From Amylostereum areolatum (taxonomy: Eukaryota; Basidiomycota; Agaricomycetes; Russulales; Stereaceae): a DNA stretch of 64,000 bases. Of the stretch, positions 1 through 10,928 are shown piece by piece. Location: contig SAXG01000034.1 of assembly GCA_012932865.1 (NCBI GenBank), positions 62,001-126,000 of the forward strand, given 5' to 3'. Position 1 is the stretch's first letter, and every line of letters begins with the position of its first letter. The position numbers and the translations under genes were made by a program. The notes under the pieces are model-generated. The model worked only from the letters and a program-made list of their open reading frames with translations, did no database searches and was not told where the DNA came from.

Positions 1-497
1 CGCGGTCTCTTGTCAGCTCTTGCCTTCTTACCATCTGCTATCCCTTTCGTGACCGGTCTGAACAGCCTCAGGGTACATTTTGGTTCATCCACGTGGCAGC
101 CTGAGTAACGACTCTTCTCTCGGAGCTGAGGCTTTCCCATCCAGCGCCGGCGCCGTCACGCTGTTCTCTGATTGAAATGTGCTGGGGCGACGCCATCGGA
201 TACAACGTTCATTTTGGGGCGATTCCCCGAGCGAAGCGTCTAAAAGCGACAGTGTAGGACCTTCGATAACGCCAATTTTAAACCCTGACGCAGATAGTTG
301 TGTATCATCCGCGATCCTGGAACTCCGTCCACTGAATTCATCATCTACATGCGCGGGTCACCTGCATGCGCGGGCAGTGCTATCATATGATCAGAGATCA
401 AGATGGAAGGTCATGTTTCTGGCTTATAGGCTTACGGTCAGTAAGTTGCTGTTGCCTTCGCCCCGGACATCTCTCGTATCCTCGATCTAGTAGTACC
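1..497. other. no gene recognised; upstream region of seven-helix gene A
   Basis: No reading frame here resembles a protein I know, and no RNA gene is visible. It probably holds the promoter and 5' leader of the gene starting at 498, and perhaps the end of a gene outside the window. Confidence 0.4.
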
Positions 498-1931
498 ATG
501 TCCGCTGCAGGCGTCACAGCTCTCGATGGCGCCATTGCCTCTATTCGTCGATTTATCCCTGCGGTGGTATCTGAAACAGGGCTATTCGGTGCGTCGTCTC
601 CATTGCATATGAAGCACCCTAACCTCAAAATCATCTGTCCTACTAGGCATATTCACTCTCTTATTCCTGCAATCGACTTACATCCTTCTGTACGTAAATG
701 TCTTGTTCGAATCGCTGTTAACCCTCAATATCTGGCGACGAAAGGCACAAGGACTTGCGTACGCGAAGCGTGCGCTGGATGCTCGTAGTGACAGGCCTGA
801 TGTATACACTTTCCGCGGCACACTGGGGGACCATTCTTTCTGGTTTGTTGACCATCCTGCGTCACCCGGAGAGTACCGACGTCGCGGCATCCCACAAGAT
901 GGGAATAATAGCGACAGCAACCGCCGAACTGAGCGTGAGGGATACCCTCCCATCTCACCGTCCGCCTCACTGATATCTGTTGGCGGAAAGCTTCTTCTCG
1001 GCGACGCGGTGGTCGTATGGAGGGTGTGGATCCTTTGGGGGAGAAACAGATTCGTCCTCGTAACGTGCTCTCTCCTCTTCTTGTCGACGACGGGTACGTT
1101 GTGCGCCTGGTTATGGTATTGCTTAGCTAACCATTTTCAGCCATGATGATAGTGGCGTTGTATCAAGACGCAACGCTGTCTCCGACCGGGCGAAATACAC
1201 TCGGATACGTGAACGGGATCTACCTTGGAACGTCCGCTGTGGCTTCATTCAGTCTTTCATTGGCCACGAATTTATGGTCTACCGCGCTGATCGCGTACAA
1301 AGCTTGGTAACGAAATCTCTCCACCGCGACTGGCCTTTTGTATTCTGAAGGTTCTCTAGGGAATATAGATCCAATATCTCCGCCAATATATTGCAAGACA
1401 ACAGAAAAAACATGGTGGAGAAGGTGTTCACGCTCCTGATGGAATCTGGTGCCCTATACTCGTCTCTCCAGGTATGCAACCTATATGCCACGTTGATTGA
1501 TCCCTGAAAATGACACTGTGCAGGTCCTATGGATTACCGCGTTGGTATTTTGGGACTCAACGTTGACGAAGCCTTTCGCGTTGATCATGCCCGCCGTCGT
1601 GCCCCAGATCTCAGTACGTTCAGTTTTACTAATGGTGGCCTGACAGCTCATAATATGAACTAAAATGCAGGGAATCTACCCGACCATCATTATCGTGCTC
1701 GTTTGTCTGCGGAAGACGCACTGCGATCGACAATTCACCTACACCGATGGCTCGACTGCAGGCGCACGACCGGGACACCCCACGCAAACTTTGAGTGCAT
1801 TCGAAGCTGGTCGGCCGGCGGCCCCACGCCGGTTGGAACCGCTCGTCTTCATTACGAGAACGACTGCCGGGCAGTCTCAATCGGATTCTGACAGTATTTT
1901 GGAAGGGGTTGAAGTGAAATCAGAGGCATAA
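498..1931 (+). CDS. seven-helix fungal membrane protein, copy A
   Basis: First of eight related genes in the window. The spliced protein begins MSAAGVTALDGAIASIRRF. Hydrophobic stretches follow: IFTLLFLQSTYILL, then a helix around LVVTGLMYTLSAAHW, the signature DAVVVWRVWILWGRNRF, a long pair of helices around VASFSLSLATNLWSTALIAYKAW, a cytoplasm-like segment NMVEKVFTLLMESGALY, and the last helix GIYPTIIIVLVCLRKTHCD. The C-terminal tail is polar and Ser-rich and ends GVEVKSEA. About six introns are needed, for example GT at 589 and AG just before 1671. I know this as a common uncharacterised Agaricomycete family, probably at plasma or internal membranes; function and ligand are unknown. It is not a STE3 pheromone receptor by sequence. 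Closest relatives here are copies E and H, which share the N-terminal pattern or the tail. Confidence 0.75.
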
Positions 1932-2377
1932 ATGGTAGTCAGGACTACTGTGTGTTACGCATGCATGTTTCGCCATGTGCTTCGTCGTTCTATACTATAA
2001 GCACCTCGGAATTTGTCGGAATTTGTCCATCGTCCTCAACCCAAGAACCTTCATCTCCGAGTATACGCCAGACTTCAGGCTCAAGGCATCCTCGTATTTG
2101 AGCCATAGCTCATGGTCATTGGGTCAGATGTCGTTGTCATATCGGAAGCTCAGCTCGCGTGAGGCTCCCTTTTCCCTATCCCTGAAGACTCGTCTCTGAT
2201 CCCACATCCACAAGCTCCTTCGATTTTAATGGCCCACAAAGGTATACGCTTTCCAAGTGTTCGGCCTGTACAAACAAAACTAGAATTTAACAAGACACGA
2301 TTTCCTCCGTGTTCGCACTTGAGATGGTTCGTCAGAGATGGATATAATAGTAGAGTATAGCATTAAAAGAAACGTAC
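1932..2377. other. intergenic, no gene recognised
   Basis: It lies between the stop of copy A and the last clear exon of a minus-strand small gene, whose 3' exon(s) may lie here. The first about 30 bases after the stop still resemble the flank of copy H near 63630, which fits a shared duplication. Confidence 0.35.
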
Positions 2378-2960
2378 CTCCGATGCGTGTCACAGTAGTC
2401 ACTCCAGCTGGATTTCAAGGCACCACGTCCCGCTGCGTTTGCGAGCGGGACCGTGAATCTCGTACATTCAGGGGATTTGCACCTCGGCGGAACGAATTTC
2501 GTAGGTTTGTTGGCACGCGCGTGGGACGTGAATGGCCCGGCGACCTGTTGAGGATGATGGTCAATACCGATACGGTGTTTGACGCTCAATGGTTTGGAAC
2601 GTACAAGCCCTTCTGGTCGACAGTCTCTGATCACGGGCAACGTTCTGCAAAGGCAAGCTGTGTGAGTATGGTGATGAAACGGGAAGAAAGAACGCTGACA
2701 TTTTTCGATGCGGTGTTTGTTCTTCATCCGCTGATTCCGGATACTGGTCTGATCGTGCTTCACGCTTCTCCAAGTCAGCCTCCCAGTGTGAAATCCCCCG
2801 TGCATAGGACTGAGAGCAATCGGCGCCTTTCGAGCGCATGTCGTCCTTGAGCTGCGAAAGAGAAGCGGGAAACAGTCGTTGTGGGAAGTCGTCCGGAGGG
2901 GTAGGTTGATGCATAGATGATTTGGTGGGGAGCGTTGAAGACGTGGATCCTTGTCAATGA
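2378..2960 (-). CDS. small Cys-rich protein, copy 1 (partial model)
   Basis: Not recognised as a named family. Support comes from a second copy at 6772-7330. Both have an exon encoding a PP-x-CKS...CTRF segment followed by SSWSDYCDTHR (here) or SSWGDYCDAHR (copy 2), and in both a GT splice donor follows directly after this motif (here at 2377). The Cys and His residues could bind zinc, but this is only inference. Upstream, a 2560-2880 exon reads as an acidic, Glu-rich segment ending about PESADEEQTPHRK, matched loosely by SGISGDEPERYR in copy 2. Start and stop codons are not fixed. It lies divergent to TDP1. Confidence 0.4.
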
Positions 2961-3042
2961 GCGAGCATGCTCTGCAGAGTGATCTCACGGCTTGGGAAAA
3001 GGCACTTATCCTGTGCAAAAAGCTCTGTCTGTAAGTCTTCAA

Positions 3043-3518
3043 ATTAGGGCGTGAACGAAGATTACCTCACGTACCGCCCTCGTAGATACATCCACCAGCA
3101 TCCACCAATGCGGTACGGTAGTATCAGAATCTCAGCCCATGACAGTTGCAGGCCCGCTGTGCCAGCACCGAGGGTCAAGGATCCGGTACTTTCCATTGCT
3201 GTTGAAAAATATTCGAGGCACGAAGACATGCTCAAGCTCTTGTCGCATTCTCTCTGCTGTAGGAAACTATGGGCACGACTGGTGATCGAATCGGTGACTA
3301 GGACTGTAGGTGACTGTGGACCGTGGTGGGCAGATACAAGAAGCGCCGGGCCGCGTTGAGCCGCGGTTGATGGGAACTTCACGACGCGTCGCGTCGCGAG
3401 TCAACGCTCTTTTCTCAACCATTACAGACACAGTCTACTCCTAGTTGGTTGTTCCATTCCATTCGATCTCACAACCTCCTCTTGCTCGCAACGCACGGAT
3501 AGACGTATAACTTCCAAC
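3043..3518. promoter_or_regulatory. TDP1 upstream region
   Basis: No gene is seen. The last about 50 bases before the ATG at 3519 (around TAGACGTATAAC) resemble the bases before the TDP1 pseudogene start at 60377, so the duplication includes the 5' leader. No clear TATA box. Confidence 0.4.
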
Positions 3519-6041
3519 ATGTCGGACGACGACGATCTTGCCAGGTGAGTTCCCATCACGTCGTGTTGTTTTTGTCGTTCTGACGATCATCCACGTCAAG
3601 AGCCATCGCGCTGAGTCTCGAAGAGTCGCGAAGACCTGCCACTCGGACAGCCCAGGTACCAGTGCAGGACGACGAGGACGCACGCTTTCAAGCGGATCTC
3701 GAACGCGCCATTGCCGCCTCGAAAGCCAACGACGCCGGCCCATCACGCACTCGGGCCAGCTCTGTGACCTCTATATCTTCATCTACCGACTCTTCTAGAC
3801 ATCCCTCCCCTGCACCCGCACCCGCACCCATCCCTACCCCTGCCCTCAAGTCAACATTTATATCCGAACGAGCGCAACTAGAGCAGGCACGCCTTGCACG
3901 TCTCAAGCGATTTCGAGAAGAGCAGGGCCCCTCCGATGTCCCTGAGCCACCACCCAAGAGACCCACTCCGTCGGACAGATCTTCTTCGGCAACATCATCC
4001 TCGAGAGAATCGTCCTTACAGGAAGCGTCGCGAAGGAAGGGAAAGGAGAAGGAACGACCGCAGGAAAGCGATGGCATGTTCTGGGATGGCGAGTTGAGGC
4101 AGACCGCGAATCGCCTCGTCGACAACGGGAAGAATGGCGAGGATGGGAACCCCGTGTGGCGGCTATCGGAAATCATCGGCGACGTGAGCGTCTCTTTGTT
4201 ACGCTCCGACGCACGCAGCTCATGTCATGTCCCCGATAGAAATCCCAGGTCGAATTCGCCATTATCTCATCCTATGCGGTCCAAGTGTCGTGGATATACC
4301 AGTTTTTCTTGCCGTCAACGCCCGTCGTTCTCGTGGCTCAGCCTGCGCCGGCCGAAAGTAATTCGCCCACGGTCAAAGAAATCCTACCTAATTGGATACG
4401 CGTCACACCAGTCCTTCGAGGCGGGCGTGGGGTTATGCATATTAAGGTAAATTTGCTGTCCTTCGAGCATGTTTCCCGGCTCACGAAATGCACAGTTCTT
4501 CTTGGTACAACATCCTCGCCAATCCTGCCTCGATTCCGTCTAATCCTGCCGCAGATCTTCTACAAGACAGGCCGACTTCGTATTGTAATATCGACCGCCA
4601 ACCTCATAGATTACGACTGGCGGGACATCGAAAACGTGCACATATTTTTGTGATTTTTATACATATGTTAGGCTAACTTCGTGCAGTCTGCTTGGGTTCA
4701 AGATGTCCAAAGACGTCCGTCCACAATTCGCCACGATCCCAAGGCGGCAGACTTTCCGACGGCATTCGAACATGTCCTTCAAGTGCTGAACGTCGGCCCG
4801 GCGCTGACAAGTTTGGTTCACAACGAGGTGCTTACGCCCACCCTATCCTTCTTTGTACACCGCTGACGCTGTATGCGTAAAGCACCCGAATATTCCATTT
4901 CCCTCGCTCCACCCTGGAGCCCTTGGTTCCAACTGGGACTTCTCGCGGGTCAAGGCAAAACTCGTGCCCAGTCTAGCTGGGAAGCACGAGAGCTGGCCGA
5001 ACGTCCTCAAGAACGGTCATACGGCGCTCATGAAGGCCGTACGCGAGGTCAGCGACCTTGGAAACAGTAAACAAGGCATGAAGGTCTCAGTCGAGTGCCA
5101 GGTTCGTCTTGTTCCTCCAACATTTAGCAGGTGTACGTTATCGACGTTCTTAATGCAGGGATCGTCCATCGGGACATACAGCACGCAATGGCTGAACGAG
5201 TTTTACACGTCCGCGATGGGGGAGAGTCCGGAGAAGTGGCTGGACGAGCCCAAGTCGCGGCGGACGAAGCTTCCGTGGCCCAATATACGAATTTTGTTTC
5301 CGACGGCGGAGTGGGTGCGAGACAGTGCGCTAGGCGAAGCAGTGAGCCAATCTGAGGTTATTTGTCTTCTTCTAGTACTGAAAAATGGGTCCTAGGGTGG
5401 CGGGACGATGTTCTGTCGGAAGAACCAATGGGAGGGTGCAAAGTTTCCCAGAGAGCTGTTCCACCAGTCCAGAAGCAAACGCGGGAAGGTCCTTATGCAC
5501 AGCAAGGTTCGGTCGTGGCTCTGTTTCTCTGAACCCTCCAGACTAACATATGGGGTCGCTTGTTGTAGATGATCATCGCGACCTATCTGAACTCGTCAGG
5601 TTCGAGTACCAGAGACGACGATCCGGATTCAGACGACGACGACGACCTGGTAATCTTGGACAAGGACGGAAAGGTGCCAGAACCGCTCTGTGGTTGGGCG
5701 TATGTCGGCTCGCACAACTTCACACCTTCGGCCTGGGGCACGTTGTCGGGGTCTGGCTTCAACCCTGTATTGAACGTGAGTCTCCCTTCGCCATTCTCCT
5801 CCTGACCATCATCACTGAACAGTCCCGACAGGTGACGAATTACGAGTTGGGGATCGTTCTTCCTTTATACACCGAGAGAGACCTGGAGAAGGTTGCGTGT
5901 TACCAGCGACCACCGAGGAAGTATACCAGTCGGGATCGTCCTTGGGTAAGTCTAGGGTTGGTTGGTTCGAGTTGGTTGGTGTTGACATCTCGTACGTAGA
6001 TGCAGGAGGAAAGTTCGGTGATGAAGTCCATACAGCATTAA
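3519..6041 (+). CDS. TDP1: tyrosyl-DNA phosphodiesterase 1, UIM-containing
   Basis: Removes topoisomerase I peptides and other 3' blocks from DNA in the nucleus (known family function). I read twelve exons giving about 637 residues, close to the usual length. The N-terminus carries two likely ubiquitin-interacting motifs (DDDLARAIALSLEES, then FQADLERAIAASKA), followed by a Ser/Pro-rich, basic linker. The first HKD motif is MHIK (His about 267, Lys 269); the second is VLMHSK (His about 515, Lys 517) with GSHN (Asn about 567). Family blocks STANLIDYDWRDIEN, FPSLHPGALGSNWDFS and MFCRKNQWEGAKFPRE are intact. A 9-base exon at 4496-4504 (FFL) is needed between two short introns to keep the conserved spacing after MHIK. 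The start follows TTCCAAC and is the only ATG leading into the first UIM. A decayed inverted copy lies at 57950-60377. Confidence 0.93.
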
Positions 6042-6500
6042 CCGCCATCGATGCCCTTCTTACGATACTAGAATCTGTCTAACGAGATGATAACACCTTC
6101 CACGCAACACGGTTAGTTCGTTTTCAGATTAGTTTGCGTCGTGCGATCATGAGGTTTGTCGTGGCATGGTACTGATAGGTTGACCCTATTCTATCCAACG
6201 GATTGCTGGACCCATAAAGGTGAGCTTTGAACTTTCCACTGTCAACCTAGTCTGATTGGTTGTTTTCTTTCTATCAAGAGTAGTGCTCGCTCAGATTTCT
6301 CTGTGGTAGAAGATCGTCATCTATGTTGTGAGCGGCGATAGCTGTACGGGAACGTCCTATTGCACGATCCCGGGATACAGGGGTTTGACGAATACCTCGG
6401 TGTCTTCCCTTGGGAGACTAGGGTTGGCAGGAGGTCGACTTATGCCGTTGGTACTTAGTGTGATATGTTTCACGTGGCTTTGTGATACTCTTTTCTGCCC
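6042..6500. other. intergenic, no gene recognised
   Basis: Region between the TDP1 stop and the convergent small gene copy 2. The 3' part may contain its last exon(s). Nothing else is seen. Confidence 0.35.
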
Positions 6501-7330
6501 CATGCTCTAACAGCAAACTCGTCTGAGGATATATAAATCTGGAACACAAACAGCCGCCGGGCAACATTTTGCCTCCTTTTCCGGTCGGTCGTAAAATCGG
6601 TCCAGGTAGTCCTTTGTAATAAGTAGGGGTACTCATGGGGGTACCAGACAGTGACTGGGTCACTTCTTTCGGCCACTCTTTCCACTGACGGTCGCTGTTC
6701 CCTTGTCTGTCGTGCTTTTTCGGAAGAACGGTCAGAAACTCGAAGTACGCGCATACGACAGCAGTACATACGCCCGATGTGCGTCGCAATAGTCCCCCCA
6801 GCTGGATGTAGCTGCACCCCTTCCAACGACATTGGAAGTGGGCGTCGCGAGCGGAGTGAATCTTGTGCATCCTTTCGACTTACATGTCGGTGGGGTGACT
6901 CTGCGGGGCTTCCCATTCCTTGGGCGAGAGGTTGATGGTCCCCCAGCCTGTGATTGAATAGGATTAGGACGACGAACTAGGAGGTTCTAGGCGGCTCACT
7001 TACGGCCGGGACTGGTCTGCTTGTACGTCCTCTAGTGGATCGTATAAGCATCGAACGGTACTAGTGATGAATCATGATATCGTACTCGCCTGCTCCGATA
7101 TCGTTCTGGTTCATCGCCTGATATACCCGATTCCTCACCTAAGGCATCCAAGTCATCCAAATAGTGAACCTCGACGCAGGCTGTAGTGTCCTGTGTGCTG
7201 GACAAAGGTTCGTCGACGTGTTCCGAATGATCCTGGCCTTTCTCGAGAGGCGATGGCGACGCGCGCGCCTTGGATCGCCATCTCGAACGGCTGGTGTCTC
7301 CAAAACTACATCATGTCCTTGATCCATGCG
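6500..7330 (-). CDS. small Cys-rich protein, copy 2 (partial model)
   Basis: Second copy of the 2378-2960 gene. The clearest exon is 6772-6900, with AG at 6901-6903 and a GTATGT donor at 6771-6766. It encodes the Cys-containing PP-x-CKSKGCTRF block and SSWGDYCDAHR. An upstream exon near 7080-7215 is acidic (YLDDLDALGEESGISGDEPE). The splice donor sits at the same residue as in copy 1, which argues that both are or were spliced genes and not chance similarity. Exon limits at both ends are unknown. The two copies bracket TDP1, one divergent and one convergent. Function unknown. Confidence 0.4.
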
Positions 7331-7839
7331 GTTATGATCTGCGACGAGGGCAATCGAACGGTGTAAAGCACTCTAGAAGGAAGGCCTTGGATTGTCAGGC
7401 GGAATCGAGTCGGGATGATAGCAATTCACGCACTGCTATTCTCGCAGACTTTGTGAGCTGGGCTGGGTACTGAGCTTCTGCTCCCGTTCGAAGTCTGTAA
7501 GTTTATATCTCTTAGGCATCGAGCTGGCGCTTGCCCCATGATGCATGATGCACGGCGATGCATGATCCATCAACATGCGACGAGTCCAATCATGTGTGAG
7601 CCTACTACTAGTATGGCGCATTGCTGCGTGACCACACAGCCTTCGCTCTTCAGCGTTCAACGTTCAACTTGGTCGCTTCTCAGAATCCAATCGCCATCTG
7701 ATTCAATCCAGGTACAAAGGCATCTAGATATGTTGATGTAGAGTACAAGTGGTACCTGCATATCCTGTACGAAGGCATTTCTCTAGTAAGTCCCTCGTAT
7801 ACATCCACAACGCATGGCTCTTACCCAATATCAATTATG
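7331..7839. other. intergenic, no gene recognised
   Basis: A short imperfect repeat of ATGCATGATGCA type sits at 7540-7570. No coding sequence is supported. Confidence 0.35.
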
Positions 7840-10460
7840 TCACTCTCCATCTCTTCTGATAACCGCCAAAATAGCCTCCAGATCCCAACCTACGAAAACT
7901 CCCAGCCATATCGATCCCATTATGACCAGCAAGCACCCGGAAAACGACCACAGTAGGGCTAGCTCGAGCGTGCTTGAACGCGTGGCGTCAAAGCTCCAGC
8001 TTGCGAAGGATGCCGTGGCGAGAAGCGTCCTGTGTTGGCGACAGTCAGCAAATACGGGCGGTCCGGGGATAGAGTGTTGCGTAACGTACCCCCACAGCAA
8101 GCATCCGAGCGGAAGACTGTGCCATACAGCCAACGACTCGAACTCCTTCATGAGGAGCCCTCGACGGATCTTTTGCGAGTGCAAAAAGTCGATCTATCAA
8201 GGGAGAACTCATGGTCAGCGAAGCATAGGCGCCTGGACAGGAGGCACGAGCTTACAACGGGAGCAGCGTCGGAATCGCTTCCATCCAACGAAGAGTAGTA
8301 GTTTCTCCCGATGACCGTCGTCGTGATCGCGATAAGTAGCGTGGCCGATGACCAGAAGCTGAGAAGCTGGGCCCATGTCCAGTGGTCCAGCCGGTCTGTG
8401 TCCTCCGAAGGTATGACGGTAGGGATGGCAAGGAACGCGATATTGGCTGCGCCCAGAATCATGCACTACACGGCCCGTGACATGTGAGTTCACAAGTAAA
8501 GACCTAGAACGGGAAGGATGTCCACCTGAGTAGCAATATTCGTCCACCGCGTTACCTCCGTCGAGATAAAGTTGCTCCAATAGGGCAGCGTGAGGACCTC
8601 ATCGACGAATGCTCTTTCGAGTTGGTGGAGCGATTGCAAGGGCTTCCCCCATAGGAAGACGGAGAGCGTCCAAAAGACGATGGTGTGGCGCTTCCTAAAG
8701 GGGGGCCCGTACACGGATTGGCCGAAAGTGAGACGAGCGCCGGGTTCGCCGTGGTAGTGTAAGAATCGCGTGTGTTCTGAAAGTCCCCATCAAAAAGATG
8801 AATCATACATGGGACGAAGATACATACCACGCATGCTTAGAGCCTGCGCTAGAGAACCGTGTCAGTCACAAACGCAGGGGCATCTAATTCAGGACGCACC
8901 GACCACGACGACGAATCCTAAGTTGTCTCTTAGTGAAGGTACATGATCTGGGCAATCGGCGTATAAGAGGTTATGATAGAAAGTGTGCATGGGAGATACG
9001 TACGTGATCGATCCATTATGTTCAAAATAGACTCCAGATGTTCGAGGCTGTACGGACAGAGCGTCTCTCCCGGAGCGAACACAGCATCTGGGAGAGTAGA
9101 TTATCCAAATATACACCGGTGAACGAGAGGGCGGACATCATACCTCCAATGCAGAGAGTTGCGAAGCTATACACATCGTTGATACACTCCCAAGGAAGAG
9201 GCCGCGGGTATAAAGTGATATGATCCCTATAATTCCTGTAAGAGCATACCCGGCTCAATAGTGCCAGTGAAAACACACCAGTATGCGGATTTGAGAGCAT
9301 GACCTGCCAGTTGGTTCATTATCATTTGCTCCGTGACCTCCCCGAGCAAGGCACTCACCGATCTGCACATCCGACACGAAGATTTGTTCTCTCATGAGAA
9401 CGTAAGCACCCTGCTCCTGTGCCCAGAACAGTATCCGATGTTCGTGGTCGGCGATATAGTAACCCCAGGCTACCTCGGAATCAGAGTCCTCGTCTTCCCA
9501 TCGTTCAAACACGACTTCGTGATAACGCGACCGCGCTTTCCCAGCCTCGGCATATAGATCATCGACCAAGTCGATCGCGTCGTAGATTTGAGAAAGTACG
9601 GCAGGGTTCGAGACGTCTGCTTCCGTGCACATGCCCTAAGTACAGGTGGGTTTCAGCGTCCGCAACGTGGGCTGGAAAACGTGCGTACTCTTTCCTCGTG
9701 GACGAAGTACACCGACCCCTCGACATGCATCACCCGTCTCCACCCAATTTCGAGCTGTTCATGCACGCTGAAGCGGGTCGTTCAGCCCCGCACGGGAACC
9801 TGATGAAAATGAACGTACTATTCCTCTCGGAATGCTGGGATCAGCCCGTTGAACACATTCTTTCCGTCCCTCCTGAGAAGATGATGAAACCCAAGCGTGC
9901 GTCAAATATATAACGACAAAAACGTACACGTTGTAACCTCGAGCGTATCGCGCAACTTCCAACTGATGTATTGGATGGAGCTTTACCGCTTGCCTCGATC
10001 CCGCTGCGCTCGCGGGTTTTTCTGATGCGTGAAATGGCCCCTTGTCATAAGCAAGACGACCTTCCTCGGCATCACGAAGGATCGGCGTAGGTGGGCGAAT
10101 CGAGCATGAGGGTTCTGGGATGGCGGCATCCTCCATCGATGGTTCAAGGTGTGGGGTATTGTTGATGTGACCATTTTCAACCAAACCAAGGCCATCTTCG
10201 AGACATAAGGAGGAGATGAGGTCGTGTGACAGGCTGCACGAGGTAGGGGTGTTAGAATCTAAGCATGTGGAAGCATGGCGTCCCTCATCAGCATTGAGGA
10301 ATCTCCACCGACAGAATAGCTTTTCGATGCACCGGCGAGCAGTGCGCCAGCTGCGCGTCATCAATAGGCGAAAGATGATGATTACTCGTCGACGGAGAGT
10401 AGCTGTCTTGGGAAAGTGTTCCAAAAAATCAAGACATGCCAGCAGGGGATGGACGACCAT
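7840..10460 (-). CDS. WW-like polytopic membrane protein of Agaricomycetes
   Basis: A multi-exon gene of a lineage-specific family. The N-terminal exon (10460 to about 9760) is polar, basic and Ser/Pro-rich. It leads into a WW-like segment (GWRRVMHVEGSVYFVHEE), then the family signature AWGYYIADHEHRILFWAQEQ near 9450. After short exons comes CPYSLEHLESILNIM (about 9040), then GARLTFGQSVYGPPF and TIVFWTLSVFLWGKPLQSL (8660-8740). The last part is a run of membrane helices: NIAFLAIPTVI, WSSATLLIAITTTVI, FESLAVWHSLPLGCLLWG and LLVIMGSIWLGVFVGW, ending at 7840. This order matches what I know of the family: a soluble N-terminus with WW-like repeats and four or five C-terminal helices. Function unknown. 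Some family residues look degraded around 9000-9300, so the gene may be diverged or partly broken. Confidence 0.6.
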
Positions 10461-10928
10461 AGTGGTTGCATTACGACTTTAGCTCGCCGAGAGCGCACTG
10501 TGGTGGGTTTCGGTGTCAGGCAGTGCGCGGCGTTTGCCGTGTCCTACCGGAGACAAACCGGTAGCAGCATGCCCCTTTGGGTAGTCCCGGCCCGTCTCAG
10601 CAACGGAACGGCCGCTCGAACTTTCGAAGAATCGAAACTTCGACTTTGCCTCGAGTCCTCGAGTCCTCATGCTTGGTCCCGTATACGTCTTTCACATCCC
10701 TAAGTCCCCTTGGTTCTTGGCTGCGGGGGAACTTCGAGAAAAATGCTGTGTCAACTGTCAAAGCCACCCAATTTAGGCCTTGGATGGTAGAACTTCTGCT
10801 CATGCGTCTTGGTATAAATATGGCACGGCGAGCATGATCGAGGTCGTGCAAGTCTTAAGTGCGTCGTATAAATCCTCGGATGCTTCCCGCTCATGCTGAT
10901 GTTTATCATTCCACATCCAGACTGGTCA
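10461..10928. promoter_or_regulatory. shared upstream region of two divergent genes
   Basis: Lies between the WW-like gene (minus) and seven-helix copy B (plus). A TATA-like GGTATAAATA at 10809-10818 is about 110 bases before the copy B start and could be its promoter. No gene is seen. Confidence 0.4.

Noticed and set aside
498..1931. Seven-helix genes as STE3-type pheromone receptors and the window as a mating-type locus.
   Set aside because: The helix sequences and short loops do not fit STE3 receptors, and no CaaX pheromone precursor or homeodomain gene is present.
2338..2850. 170-codon plus-strand frame as a gene.
   Set aside because: It lies opposite the better-supported minus-strand exon with the conserved DYCDTHR block; composition is not protein-like.
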